DNA of 64,000 nucleotides from JBDFMH01 sp047238125 (GCF_047238125.1 NZ_JBDFMH010000001.1:1426001-1490000); one strand, 5' to 3'. Positions 33,735 to 43,140 are shown, counted from the stretch's first letter. The notes: generated by a model from the letters alone, not told the origin. Translations and numbers: made by a program.

Positions 33735-34546
33735 CAGTCGAGCGCCTTCGGGAAGGCGGGCAGCTCCGCCATGTCGCGCGGATCATGCTGAATCACGACG
33801 CGCGCCTTCAGCAGCTTGGCGATCTCCTCGAAGCGATCATGGGAAGCCAGCGTATCGGCGCGGTTGGCGTTGAAGGTGGGCACGCCGCGCACTGCGCGAT
33901 TCTCGCGGAAATGATATTCGTCGCCGGTCAGCAGCACCGCGCCCGATTTCGGCAGCCGCACCAGCAGCGCGCTGTGACCGGGGGTGTGGCCGGGCATCGC
34001 CAGCATGGTCACGCTGCCATCGCCGAACACGTCCTTGTCGCCCGAAATCGCGGTCAGCTTGCCGCCGCCCGTCAGCCAGTGCGTCAACTGGCGGACATCG
34101 CGCTCGTCTGCCGGCTTCGCCTTCAGCGCATCGACATCGCCCTTGCCGATCAGCAGCTCGGCATTGGGAAAGTCCGCCGCGCCGCCGCTATGATCTGCGT
34201 GATGGTGGCTGATGCCAACATGGGTGATCTGGGCCGCGGTGAGCCCGAGCGCCTTCAGCCGATCGGTGATCCGCGTCGTCACGCTCATGCCGCCCTGCGG
34301 CGCGCCGATCATCGCGGGATCGAGCCCGGTATCCCACAGCAGAACGCCCTTTGGGTGGCGGATGATGTAGCAGCCCGCCACCAGCTCACGTTGCTCGCCC
34401 TTGAAGCGCAACGTATCGGAGAACCAGCCCAGATCCTCCTGCACCAGCCGCCCGCATTCGAATGCAGTCAGCGTCACGCTGGTCGGCGATTGCACCGCCG
34501 CCGGTGCCGCCAGCGCTGCGGCGAGCAGGGCAAATGCGGGTGTCAC
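33734..34546 (-). CDS. MBL-fold hydrolase, AHL-lactonase-like, exported
   Basis: 270 residues with an N-terminal signal peptide (to about residue 18). SHHHADHSGGA supplies the HxHxDH metal motif, followed by GHTPGHSALL and GDEYHF; VIQHD near the C-terminus gives the last His. The layout and the VLLWDTGLDP strand resemble N-acyl-homoserine lactonases (AttM/AiiA group), but many relatives have other substrates. It starts at a GTG overlapping the stop of the 43-residue ORF. Position inside the leuC-leuD operon is unusual. Confidence 0.87.
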   Translation of the reverse strand: MTPAFALLAAALAAPAAVQSPTSVTLTAFECGRLVQEDLGWFSDTLRFKGEQRELVAGCYIIRHPKGVLLWDTGLDPAMIGAPQGGMSVTTRITDRLKALGLTAAQITHVGISHHHADHSGGAADFPNAELLIGKGDVDALKAKPADERDVRQLTHWLTGGGKLTAISGDKDVFGDGSVTMLAMPGHTPGHSALLVRLPKSGAVLLTGDEYHFRENRAVRGVPTFNANRADTLASHDRFEEIAKLLKARVVIQHDPRDMAELPAFPKALD

Positions 34547-34674
34547 CGCCGTGCTTCGGGCTCGGGAACCACTTCGCCCGGCTGCGCCTTGGCGCGGCTC
34601 GGCAGCGGCGCGGCATAGGCGGCCAGCCCGGCGCCGATCGCGCCCAGTGCCAGCAGATAGATGATCTTACGCAT
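34543..34674 (-). CDS. 43-residue membrane or exported small protein
   Basis: MRKIIYLLALGAIGAGLAAY opens a single hydrophobic helix, then APLPSRAKAQPGEVVPEPEARR. The ATG at 34674 is 4 bases after the leuC stop, with GGGGGCG upstream, and the stop TGA overlaps the GTG of the lactonase-like gene. The tight fit between two genes, positive N-terminus and hydrophobic core support a real gene. No family recognised. Confidence 0.65.
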   Translation of the reverse strand: MRKIIYLLALGAIGAGLAAYAAPLPSRAKAQPGEVVPEPEARR

Positions 34675-34678
34675 GATG

Positions 34679-36115
34679 TTACGCCCCCATCAGTTCGCGC
34701 ACGTCGGTCAGCCGCCCCGTCACTGCGGCGGCTGCCGCCATTGCGGGCGAAAGCAGGTGCGTGCGCGACCCCGGCCCCTGCCGCCCGACGAAATTACAAT
34801 TCGAGGTGGACGCACAGCGTTCCCCCGCCGGCACCTTGTCCGGATTCATGCCCAGACACATCGAACAGCCGGGCTCGCGCCATTCGAAGCCGGCATCCGT
34901 AAAGATCCGGTCCAGCCCCTCGGCTTCAGCCTGGCGCTTCACGAGACCGGATCCCGGAACCACCAGCGCCTGCCGGATGCCGCCTGCGACCCGTCGACCC
35001 CGAACCACCGCGGCGGCGGCGCGCAGATCCTCGATCCGGCTGTTGGTGCAGCTGCCGATGAAGATGTTGTCGACCGCCACGTCCTGCATCCGCGTGCCCG
35101 GGACCAGCCCCATATAGGCCAGCGACTTGCGCGCGGCCTCCTGCTTGGATGGATCGGCGAAGCTCTCGGGATCGGGCACCGATCCGGTGATCGGCACCAC
35201 GTCTTCGGGGCTGGTACCCCAGGTCAGGCTCGGCGCGATTTCCGCTGCGTCGATGTGGATCGCCTTATCGTAGACGGCACCAGGATCGCTCGGCAGCGTA
35301 CGCCACCAGGCGACGGCCTTGTCCCATGCGTCGCCGGTCGGCGCCATCGGCCGACCCTTTAGCCAGTCGAACACCATATCGTCGGCAGCGATCAGCCCGG
35401 CGCGCGCGCCTGCCTCGATCGACATGTTGGCGACCGTCAGCCGTCCCTCGACCGACATCCCGCGGAACACGTTGCCGGTATATTCGATCACATGGCCGGT
35501 GCCGCCGGCCGCACCGATCCGCCCGATGATGTGCAGGATCACGTCCTTGGGGGTGACCGCAAAGCCCAGCGCACCCTCGACCCGGATCTCCATCGTCCTG
35601 GATGGCGACAACAGCAGTGTCTGCGTGGCCAGCACATGCTCGACTTCGGACGTGCCGATGCCGAACGCCAGCGCGCCAAGGCCGCCATGCGCCGATGTAT
35701 GGCTGTCGCCACAGACGATCGTCGTGCCAGGCAGCGAGAAGCCCTGTTCCGGCCCCACGACATGGACGATGCCCTGCTCTGCGGCGGTGTCCTCGATATA
35801 GCGGATGCCGAACTCGGGCGCGTTGCGCGCAAGCGCGGCCAGCTGCTCGGCCGATGCCGGATCGGCGATGGGGATGCGGTTGCCGCTGGTATCGCGCCGC
35901 GCGGTGGTCGGCAGGTTGTGATCGGGCACCGCCAGCGTGAGATCGGGCCGCCGCACGCCGCGTCCGCTGACCCGCAGCCCCTCGAACGCCTGTGGGCTCG
36001 TCACTTCGTGGACGAGGTGCCGATCGATATAGATCAGGCACGTGCCGTCGTCGCGGCGCTCGACGACATGGGCGTCCCAGATCTTTTCGTACAAGGTGCG
36101 CGGGCGTGACGTCAT
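34679..36115 (-). CDS. leuC: 3-isopropylmalate dehydratase large subunit
   Basis: 478 residues, full-length LeuC of the aconitase superfamily. It begins with LYEKIWDAHVV, then VCGDSHTSAHGGLGALAFG. The [4Fe-4S] cluster cysteines are in IGSCTNSR and GCSMCLGMN. Works with LeuD encoded downstream after the small ORF and the MBL gene. No leader peptide or attenuator was recognised in the 37 bases to the next gene upstream. Confidence 0.98.
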   Translation of the reverse strand: MTSRPRTLYEKIWDAHVVERRDDGTCLIYIDRHLVHEVTSPQAFEGLRVSGRGVRRPDLTLAVPDHNLPTTARRDTSGNRIPIADPASAEQLAALARNAPEFGIRYIEDTAAEQGIVHVVGPEQGFSLPGTTIVCGDSHTSAHGGLGALAFGIGTSEVEHVLATQTLLLSPSRTMEIRVEGALGFAVTPKDVILHIIGRIGAAGGTGHVIEYTGNVFRGMSVEGRLTVANMSIEAGARAGLIAADDMVFDWLKGRPMAPTGDAWDKAVAWWRTLPSDPGAVYDKAIHIDAAEIAPSLTWGTSPEDVVPITGSVPDPESFADPSKQEAARKSLAYMGLVPGTRMQDVAVDNIFIGSCTNSRIEDLRAAAAVVRGRRVAGGIRQALVVPGSGLVKRQAEAEGLDRIFTDAGFEWREPGCSMCLGMNPDKVPAGERCASTSNCNFVGRQGPGSRTHLLSPAMAAAAAVTGRLTDVRELMGA

Positions 36116-36152
36116 GACGAGTGACCTATAGCGCGCGCGACTCGGGTTGCAA

Positions 36153-37427
36153 TCAATCGTCCAGCCGCACCCAGTCCTTTGCCGGGCGCTTGTACAGCAT
36201 GTCGAGGATCTCCAGCGGCAGACCGGTGGGCCGGTTGCTGTTCGAATTCCACAACATCGCCACGCCCGTCTTGCGGGCCGGATCGAACAGGATCAGCGAT
36301 CGATAGCCATCGACCGCGCCGCGATGACCGATCAGCCGGTGGCCGGCATATTCATGCTCGCGCCAGCCCAGGCCATAGCCATTGCGCTCCATCGCGCGAT
36401 CATAATCGGCGCGGCCGCGACGCGCCGGGGTCAAAACGCGCGACTGGTGGATCTCGCCGAGGACCTTCTTCGGGATCGCCCCGCCCTCGCCCATCTGCGC
36501 GCGCATCCACAAGCCGAGATCGAAGACCGAGCTGTTGACGCCGCCGGCGGCAGGCACTCGGTAATAGGCATCCTCCACCTTGCGGACGGTGCGACCGCGA
36601 TGCGGTCGCGCCCAGCTGGCCGATCGTTCAAGCCCCTCGCGCGTCGTGCTCGCGCTGCTCATCCCGATCGGCTTGAAGAGCATCGATCGCGCGACTGCGG
36701 CGTAAGGCTGGCCGGTTACCCGCTCCACGACCTCGCTGGCGGCATCGAACGCGACATTCTGGTAGGTGAAGCAACTGCCCGGCGCGCAATAGCGATCGAG
36801 GGTGCCGAGCAGCCGGCGGATGCTGCGGGGATCCTCGTTATCTTCCAGCCGATCGTCATAGGCATTCTTCACGATGCCGGTGCGGTGGGACAGCAGCTCG
36901 GCCACCGTCACTCGCTTCTCGCCGCCGTCGGGCAGCTTCAGCGATCGCGAATAGCGCGAGACGGGATCGTCGAGCGACAACTTGCCCTTGGCGGCCAGCT
37001 CGGCGACCAGCGTTCCCGCGACCCCCTTCGACAGCGATGCCCAGCGAAATACCGTCGCGGGCGTCACCGGCTCGGGCCGGTCGGCGCTGACCAGGCCATA
37101 GCCTTTCACGAAGCTCAGCCGGCCATCCTCGACGACTGCGATGCCGAGCCCCACCATATCGCGGCGTGCCATGATCTGGCCGAGCCGGGCATCGATCCGC
37201 GCATAGTCGATCGCATGCCGGCCGGCCGGCGGCCGCACGTCCCGCGCGATCGGCGCCGTCACGATGACCGGTTTCGCCGCGGCGACTTCGGCCGCGCGCT
37301 GCCGCGCGATACCGGCATTCACCAGCAGCAGCGCGCCTGCCAGCACTGCGGCGAACAGGCCGAGGAACAGGAGCGAGCGTACCGGCAGGCGGCGATGGAT
37401 GCGGGGTGGAACGGTTCGGCGGGCCAT
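36153..37427 (-). CDS. Serine hydrolase (beta-lactamase/AmpC-like family), membrane-anchored
   Basis: 424 residues. An uncleaved-looking N-terminal hydrophobic helix (about 17-38) is followed by the class C beta-lactamase-like fold: SLSK at 131-134 (SxxK), YQN at 222-224 (YxN) and HRG in LIGHRGAVDGY (KTG-equivalent). Relatives are esterases, D-aminopeptidases and penicillin-binding proteins more often than true beta-lactamases. A periplasmic hydrolase is likely. Leftward, separate from leuC by 37 bases. Confidence 0.9.
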   Translation of the reverse strand: MARRTVPPRIHRRLPVRSLLFLGLFAAVLAGALLLVNAGIARQRAAEVAAAKPVIVTAPIARDVRPPAGRHAIDYARIDARLGQIMARRDMVGLGIAVVEDGRLSFVKGYGLVSADRPEPVTPATVFRWASLSKGVAGTLVAELAAKGKLSLDDPVSRYSRSLKLPDGGEKRVTVAELLSHRTGIVKNAYDDRLEDNEDPRSIRRLLGTLDRYCAPGSCFTYQNVAFDAASEVVERVTGQPYAAVARSMLFKPIGMSSASTTREGLERSASWARPHRGRTVRKVEDAYYRVPAAGGVNSSVFDLGLWMRAQMGEGGAIPKKVLGEIHQSRVLTPARRGRADYDRAMERNGYGLGWREHEYAGHRLIGHRGAVDGYRSLILFDPARKTGVAMLWNSNSNRPTGLPLEILDMLYKRPAKDWVRLDD

Positions 37428-37547
37428 GGACGATCTGGTGATGCCCGCACGCGGAACGCGCCGGGTGCGCCGTCTTAACCTGCGTTCAAATCACGTCAAT
37501 TCAGCCGGACGCACCAGCCATAGTGTTCGGCGCATCACCGTCGCAGG

Positions 37548-38483
37548 TCAGAGAGCGCCGAAGCTGCGATAGTCCGAATAATGGTCGTTCGGCCGGGCGA
37601 ACCCTGTGAAGCTCATTCCGATCGTCGGCTCCAGCGCCTCGACATGATGCCACCAGCCGACCGGAATGAAGAGCGTATCGCCGGGCCCGAGATCACAGTG
37701 GATGATGGCCGGGCGGTCGGCCTCCGGCGCGGCGGCGATCGCGGCGGGGCCATCCCACTGCGAATAGCAGTGGATATGGTTGCGCATCCGCGGCGTCTCC
37801 CAGATCGGCGCCAGCGTCACGCGCTTCGTACCGACGAACTGTACCAGCAGATTGTTGGTGAGATCATGGTGGAACGGGGTGATCGTACCCTGCGGCCCCA
37901 TCCAGAAATAGCCGGCAGCGGGGCCATCTTCGGCAAGGATGCCAGGGATCGGGCCGGTATCGTGCCACAGATCGGCCAGCGCAGCGCGGTTATGGCCGCC
38001 ATTGTTCGCGGTCACATAGAAATCGTTGCTCGCCCCCCCGCGCTCGATCCGCGCGACGACATCGCCGAACCGGCGGCGCACGCGCAGCTGCGCCATGTTA
38101 ATCTCATAGGCGGGATCGCGCTCACGTCCTTCCTGCACCTCGGTCTCGACGTCGGCGAACCGCGCCGCGAGGCCGGCGAAACTCCATTCGCGCGCCGCCC
38201 AACCGTCGACCAACCCGTCGAGCAGCACGGGCCGGTTCGCGGCATAGAAATCGGCGAAGAAGCGATCGGCAGGCAGATCGCGATGGCGCGGCACCATGGC
38301 CAGCCCGCCGTCCATCGTCGCCAGCCGGGATAGGCTGCGCAGCACCCAGTCGCGCTTCTCGAGCCGCGCCTGCGCGAGCCCCGCCCCCTGAAGATAGGGG
38401 CTGGCCTGCGCCTCGGCTATCTCGGCATCGGCCAGCGCGACTGGGCAGCCCTGCAGGACGAGCGCGCCGCGGATCTGCGCCAC
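37548..38483 (-). CDS. Cupin-like/JmjC-type Fe(II)/2OG hydroxylase
   Basis: 311 residues from the first standard start (GTG 38483). The jelly-roll core has YFWMGPQGTITPFHHD with the HxD iron ligands and GDTLFIPVGWWHHV with the distal His; RPVLLDGLVDGW is the usual entry strand. The open frame continues upstream without a stop into a protein-like segment (LDDQWRRWIAENLLQ), back to a CTG at 38585 that overlaps the receptor stop as CTGA. The true start may therefore be that CTG, giving 345 residues. Such hydroxylases often accompany TonB receptors in sphingomonads and caulobacters. Confidence 0.85.
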   Translation of the reverse strand: MAQIRGALVLQGCPVALADAEIAEAQASPYLQGAGLAQARLEKRDWVLRSLSRLATMDGGLAMVPRHRDLPADRFFADFYAANRPVLLDGLVDGWAAREWSFAGLAARFADVETEVQEGRERDPAYEINMAQLRVRRRFGDVVARIERGGASNDFYVTANNGGHNRAALADLWHDTGPIPGILAEDGPAAGYFWMGPQGTITPFHHDLTNNLLVQFVGTKRVTLAPIWETPRMRNHIHCYSQWDGPAAIAAAPEADRPAIIHCDLGPGDTLFIPVGWWHHVEALEPTIGMSFTGFARPNDHYSDYRSFGAL

Positions 38484-38581
38484 GTCCGCGCCCTGCAGCA
38501 GATTCTCGGCGATCCACCGCCGCCACTGATCGTCCAGCCGGGCGGCGGTGGGCTGTGCCTTGGGTTTCAGCTTCAGCTTGG

Positions 38582-41359
38582 TCAGAACTTCACCCCCACG
38601 CCCAGCGACAGGCTGGTGCCGACCTTGTAGCTGTTGGTCTCGATCCGTGTCGAACCCGACTGCTGATATTCCTGATAGTCGGTACCGGTCAGGTTGCGGG
38701 CCTCGAACTTGATCTCGACCGTGCGCCCCAGAAAATCGGCTTCCTCACGCGCGACGAAATCCAGTCGGATACCAGGCTTCTCGACGATGTCGGGCTGACG
38801 CAGCAGGCCCTGGATCGGGCCGCGATTGGTGACGCGGGTGCTGCCATAGGTGAACAGGATCGTCTGCTGCGACAGCCGGTCCGACGATTCCAGACCGATC
38901 TGCGCGTTGACGAGATGATCCGACTGACCAGTCAGCGGCGCGCCGTCGCGGAACAGCACATTGGCCGCCACCGGCTGCTGATCCGGCCCGATCACCGTCT
39001 CGGCACCGACCTTCAGCTTGGACTTGCTGTAGGTGTAGTTGCCGACCAGCAGCAGTCGCCGTGCCGCCCAGAAATCACCGCCGAAGCTGTCGAGCGGGAT
39101 ATATTTCTGCAGTTCGAACTCGGCACCGTACAGCTGGGCCTCGGGCGCGTTGGCGAAGCCGGTGCGCAGCGCGCCGCCGCCAGAGAAGAAGGCGACCGCC
39201 TCGATCGGATTGTCGATCTTCTTGTAAAAGCCGGCCAGGCTCACGCGCTGGTCACGCCCGAAATACCATTCGTAGCGCGCCTCGGCATTGGTCAGCTTGC
39301 TGTCGGTCAGGAACGGGTTGCCGGTGAACTGGCGATCGCTTTCGAAATCCTGGTAGATCTGCGCCGCCAGCTCGCGGAACTGCGGGCGGGCGATCGTCTT
39401 CGATGCCGCGATCCGCAGCTGCATATTCTCGACGAAGTTCCAGGTCAGCGTGCCGCCCGGCAGCCAGTAATCATTGTTGATCCGGGTCGCGACCAGCCCC
39501 GCGCCGATTGGCTGCACGCTCTGCTTGGCATCCTCGTACCGGACGCCGAGCGTCGCACGCAGGCCATCGGCCAGTTCGGCTTCGACCTGCCCGTAGCCGG
39601 CGTGGATGCCCAGCCGCGCGTCATAGGCGGCAGCGCCCTCGCTCGACGAAACGTCGCGCAGCTCGATGCCGTAAGTGTAGATATTATAGTCGGAGACCAG
39701 GAAGTCGGGCCGCTGCTGCGCCACCGCCAGCGGCAGCGCGCCGTTGGGCCGGAAATACTGGAACTGGTAGCGCGACGACGTACGATCGGTCTTGGTATAG
39801 GCATAACCGGCCGTGATGCTCACCGGCCGCGCGGTCGGCAGCTTGTAGGTGGCATCGACTGCGCCCGAATAGACATTCTCGCTGAGATCGCTGAACGCCA
39901 CGTCCGCGCTCTGCCCGCCGGAAGTAAGGTTGTTCGTGTAATCACCGACGGCCGGGTTGTAATTGTAGCTGAAGCCGCGCTCATACGGGCTTTCGCGCTG
40001 CGAATTGGCATAGGCACCGCGCGCATCGACGCTAAAATCACCGAACTTGAATTCGCCGACCAGCTGAGTGTTGATCAGCTGCCGTTCGAACCAATAGGTA
40101 TTCTGCCTGATCAGCGAGGCAGGCTGCCCCGCAATCTGATCCTCGACATTGCGGTCGAATCCCGCGGCCAGCCGGCCCTGTTTCACCGTGTCGCGGATAT
40201 AGAGGTTGGTCCAACGCAGCTTCTGGTCGCCGAATTCGAGGCCCAAGCCCAGCAGCCCGTTCACGACAATCCGGTTGTCGGTGATGACCGCCTGGAAATC
40301 GCTCTGCGGGATGCCCGCTAGATCGGGATCGAGCGAGCGCTGCTGACGCGCGCTGCGGGTGCGCCAGCTGTTGTTGTAGCCGGCCGCCGCGATGAAACCC
40401 ATCCGGCCATCGCTGCCGATATCCCACGAGCTGCCCGCGCTCAGATCCGCGGCGAAGTTGGCGGGAATGTCGCGATTGCGCTGCAACACCGTGGTCGGCG
40501 CGTTGACGAGACTGGCGGCGAAGCCCTGCACTTGATCGGTGGTGAAATTGGGGCCGGCGGTCACCGGGTTGCCGCTGTTGATCGCGTTGGCCAGCCCGCG
40601 CGGCACGTCGCGCGTGCCATCGTCGAAGCCCAGCACGTCGAGATCGCTGCCATAATAGGTATAGCCGAGATTGCCGGTCGTCTCGCTGTCGCCCGAAATG
40701 CTGGTGCCGAAGTTGAAGAAGGTCTCTTCCGGTACCGCACGCGTGGTCAGGTTGATCACGCCGCCGCCGAATTCGCCGGGATAGTTGGCCGAATAGCTCT
40801 TTTGCACGAGCGAGGAGGCGAGGACGCTGGTCGGGAAGATGTCGAGCGGCACCACGCGGCGCAGCGGCTCCGGGCTCGGCAGCGGCGATCCGTTGAGCAG
40901 CGCCAGCGAATAGCGGTCACCAAGACCGCGAACATAGACGAAGCCCGCGCCGACCACCGACAGGCCGGTCACGCGCTGCAGCGCGCCTGCGATATCGCCT
41001 TCGCCGGTGCGGGCGATGTCGGCCGACGACAGGACCGAGACGATCTCCGGCGTCGCACGGGTCGGCTCGGGGATGTAGCGGCCGACGACCACGATATCCT
41101 CTTCCGCACCGCCGCCGCCGGGGATCGAGACGTCCACGGATTCGCCGCTATCACTCGGCTGGCCCGTGGCAGGCGCAGTGGTATCGGCCGCGACGGCAGA
41201 TCCGGCCGGTGCCGAAGTGGGCGATCCTGGCGCGGTCGGTGCCGCCGGTGCGCTCGATTCGGCGGCGCCCGCGGTCGGCGCGGTGCCCTGCGCGAACGCA
41301 GGTGCCGTCAGCGCGGTGGTCATCAGGAGCGCGGCGGCGCGACCCAGCGGCTTCAACAT
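38582..41359 (-). CDS. TonB-dependent outer-membrane receptor
   Basis: 925 residues from the ATG at 41359 (GGGGGA upstream). The signal peptide ends at APAFAQ. A long Ala/Pro/Thr/Ser-rich linker (about 25-75) leads to a TonB-box-like EEDIVVVG, then the plug with FVYVRGLGDRYSLALLNGSP and EFGGGVINLTTR, and a large barrel with C-terminal aromatic residue (GVKF). RGLGDRYS-type receptors form a group distinct from the receptor at 1.2 kb. It lies 75 bases downstream of the beta-helix lipoprotein gene and overlaps the cupin gene's reading frame. Confidence 0.94.
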   Translation of the reverse strand: MLKPLGRAAALLMTTALTAPAFAQGTAPTAGAAESSAPAAPTAPGSPTSAPAGSAVAADTTAPATGQPSDSGESVDVSIPGGGGAEEDIVVVGRYIPEPTRATPEIVSVLSSADIARTGEGDIAGALQRVTGLSVVGAGFVYVRGLGDRYSLALLNGSPLPSPEPLRRVVPLDIFPTSVLASSLVQKSYSANYPGEFGGGVINLTTRAVPEETFFNFGTSISGDSETTGNLGYTYYGSDLDVLGFDDGTRDVPRGLANAINSGNPVTAGPNFTTDQVQGFAASLVNAPTTVLQRNRDIPANFAADLSAGSSWDIGSDGRMGFIAAAGYNNSWRTRSARQQRSLDPDLAGIPQSDFQAVITDNRIVVNGLLGLGLEFGDQKLRWTNLYIRDTVKQGRLAAGFDRNVEDQIAGQPASLIRQNTYWFERQLINTQLVGEFKFGDFSVDARGAYANSQRESPYERGFSYNYNPAVGDYTNNLTSGGQSADVAFSDLSENVYSGAVDATYKLPTARPVSITAGYAYTKTDRTSSRYQFQYFRPNGALPLAVAQQRPDFLVSDYNIYTYGIELRDVSSSEGAAAYDARLGIHAGYGQVEAELADGLRATLGVRYEDAKQSVQPIGAGLVATRINNDYWLPGGTLTWNFVENMQLRIAASKTIARPQFRELAAQIYQDFESDRQFTGNPFLTDSKLTNAEARYEWYFGRDQRVSLAGFYKKIDNPIEAVAFFSGGGALRTGFANAPEAQLYGAEFELQKYIPLDSFGGDFWAARRLLLVGNYTYSKSKLKVGAETVIGPDQQPVAANVLFRDGAPLTGQSDHLVNAQIGLESSDRLSQQTILFTYGSTRVTNRGPIQGLLRQPDIVEKPGIRLDFVAREEADFLGRTVEIKFEARNLTGTDYQEYQQSGSTRIETNSYKVGTSLSLGVGVKF

Positions 41360-41434
41360 CTCTTCATCCCCCGGAATAAGCACATCGGGGGCGGCGACCG
41401 CCGGCCGCCGCCCCCTTGGGTCAAGGCGCGGCGA

Positions 41435-42961
41435 TCAGTTGCGGATCGCGGTGCAGGCCGCATTGCTGCCGAACGAGACATAGCTGGCGTCGCAGCTCCA
41501 GCCCCGGAACCAGGTGTCGTTGGCATCGCGCACCGCGCCGATATAGGCGGTGTTAACGAAGAAGCTGCCGAGCGTGGAGGCGTTGAACGGCGCCACCGCA
41601 GTCTCGTTGGCGCCGTTCACATACACGTTCGACAGCGTCGAGGTGCCGGCCGTGTTGTTGTTGGTGCCGTTGGTGAACAGCGTGCGGATCGCATCGACCG
41701 TGACGTTGCCATCGTCGCGGAACGGCGTCTGGCACGCGAGGAAGACCGAGTTGAAGACCGGCGGGCCGACATCGTCGAGCGCCGAGTCCGCCGCGCGGAC
41801 GGTGGTGCCGTTGGTGGCATCGATGTCGAGGCAGGCCGACGGGCCGGTGACGACACCGTTGACCATCGTGTAATCGGTACCGCCGCGCAGCAGCATCGCG
41901 TTGCCGCCCTGCACCGTGGACCGCTGCACGAAGGTGAAGTTGGCGAGCCGCGTATTCTGGCGCGGCAGCGCATCCTCGTTGCCGTTCGAGTCCGCTTCGA
42001 TCATCGAGTTGCCGTTGCTGGCGTCACGCTGCACCGCGATCACGAACTGGATGAAGCCCTTATAGCCGAGATCGGTATCGAGCCCGTCGTCGTCAGCGCC
42101 GGTGACCAGCAGATATTTCAGGTTCGGGCGGCCGCCGAAGATCTCGATGCCGTCGTCCGAGCTGTTGTGGATCTGGATATGATCCAGCGTCGTGCCGCTG
42201 CCGACGCCGCCCAGCGTCAGGCCCTGCAGCTCATTGCCCGGCGCGATCGCGAAGCCGGAATAGCGGATCTGGACGTATTGCAGCGTACCCGAATTGTCGT
42301 CCGCCGTGGCGCCGCCATAGAGCGAGCCGGTGGTGCCTTCGATCACCTGCTGGCAGCCAGCGGTGCCGCCGGCGACCGCGGTATTGCAGTCCGAGATCGG
42401 CGCGCGGCCGAGCAGGATGATGCCGCCCCACAGCCCCTGGCTGGCGTCGGTTGCCGAACCCTCGACGTTGGCGCGGGCAGTGAACACGATCGGATTGGCC
42501 GCCGTGCCGATCGCCTGCAGGCGCGAGCCGCGATTGACGACCAGATAGTCGTTGCCGGACGAAGCGAAGATGGTGACGCCGGGCTGCACCGTCAGCGTGA
42601 CGCGCTGGCCGCCCGCGGCCGCGCCGTCGCCGCCGATGTCGGTGCCAACATTGACCGGGCCCGACAGCGAATAGATCACGCCCGGCAGCTTCTGCACGGT
42701 TGTGTCAGCGCTGATGCGGCCGGAAAGTTCGCAATTGCGGAAGTTGGTGGCGATCACGCCACGATCGACGGTGCCGGTGGGGCAGGATGCGGCCGGGCCG
42801 GTCGGCGTCGGGGTGGGGGTCGGCGTCGGGGTGGGGGTCGGTGTCGGCGTGGGCGTCGGGGTGACAATCACACCCTCGCCGGGCGATGCCACATCGTCCG
42901 CGCCGCAGCCGGCCAGCGCCAGAGCCGCCGTGCCCAGCAGGAAGAGATTCCGCTTCAACAT
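41435..42961 (-). CDS. Beta-helix surface-type lipoprotein with Thr-Pro linker
   Basis: 508 residues. A lipoprotein signal ends in LALAGC, giving Cys19 as lipidated residue. A low-complexity linker of about 22 alternating Thr-Pro residues follows (about 34-54). The remainder looks like a right-handed parallel beta-helix: repeated short strands with turns such as LWGGIILLGRAPIS, LDHIQIHNSSDDGIEIFGG and LLVTGADDDGLDTDLG. The linker implies that the helix domain is held away from the membrane. The downstream TonB receptor and the upstream gspC suggest that it is moved to the cell surface or outside. No catalytic residues recognised. Confidence 0.85.
   Translation of the reverse strand: MLKRNLFLLGTAALALAGCGADDVASPGEGVIVTPTPTPTPTPTPTPTPTPTPTGPAASCPTGTVDRGVIATNFRNCELSGRISADTTVQKLPGVIYSLSGPVNVGTDIGGDGAAAGGQRVTLTVQPGVTIFASSGNDYLVVNRGSRLQAIGTAANPIVFTARANVEGSATDASQGLWGGIILLGRAPISDCNTAVAGGTAGCQQVIEGTTGSLYGGATADDNSGTLQYVQIRYSGFAIAPGNELQGLTLGGVGSGTTLDHIQIHNSSDDGIEIFGGRPNLKYLLVTGADDDGLDTDLGYKGFIQFVIAVQRDASNGNSMIEADSNGNEDALPRQNTRLANFTFVQRSTVQGGNAMLLRGGTDYTMVNGVVTGPSACLDIDATNGTTVRAADSALDDVGPPVFNSVFLACQTPFRDDGNVTVDAIRTLFTNGTNNNTAGTSTLSNVYVNGANETAVAPFNASTLGSFFVNTAYIGAVRDANDTWFRGWSCDASYVSFGSNAACTAIRN
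42801..42863. repeat. Short tandem repeat encoding the Thr-Pro linker
   Basis: GTCGGCGTCGGGGTGGGG (18 bases) occurs twice exactly at 42801-42836 and continues in degenerate form to about 42863. On the minus strand it codes for alternating Thr and Pro. All units are multiples of 6 bases, so copy-number change would alter linker length without a frameshift. Confidence 0.8.
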
Positions 42962-43051
42962 CTTGATCGCCCCTTATTTCAAGTCCGGGAACCGACCTGC
43001 CCGCATTCGCAGGACTCGATCGGCTCGACGGGGCGGGACTAGATCGGCTCG

Positions 43052-43069
43052 GTGATGGATTTGTTACAG
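43052..43069 (-). promoter_or_regulatory. Pho-box-like direct repeat upstream of the lipoprotein gene
   Basis: On the minus strand CTGTAAC-AAAT-CCATCAC: two 7-base half-sites 11 bases apart with an AT-rich 4-base spacer. It matches the E. coli CTGTCAT-N4-CTGTCAT pattern at 9 of 14 half-site positions, with CTGTAAC a common variant. It is in the activating orientation, 90 bases before the ATG. TAGTCC begins 10 bases downstream as a weak -10. Confidence 0.5.
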
Positions 43070-43140
43070 GTTCGGCAGGAGTTTGGATTGCAAACCAATT
43101 ATTATCTATGCAACCGAACCTTCACAAAAGCTTGGCCGAC

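Noticed and set aside
33734..34546. Naming the MBL-fold gene as a proven acyl-homoserine lactonase
   Set aside because: The motif layout fits, but no luxI/luxR genes are nearby and the superfamily is too varied to assign substrate from sequence.
40532..43042. An 836-codon plus-strand frame opposite the TonB receptor and lipoprotein
   Set aside because: Low-complexity translation with no domain. The minus-strand genes have signal peptides, motifs and ribosome sites.
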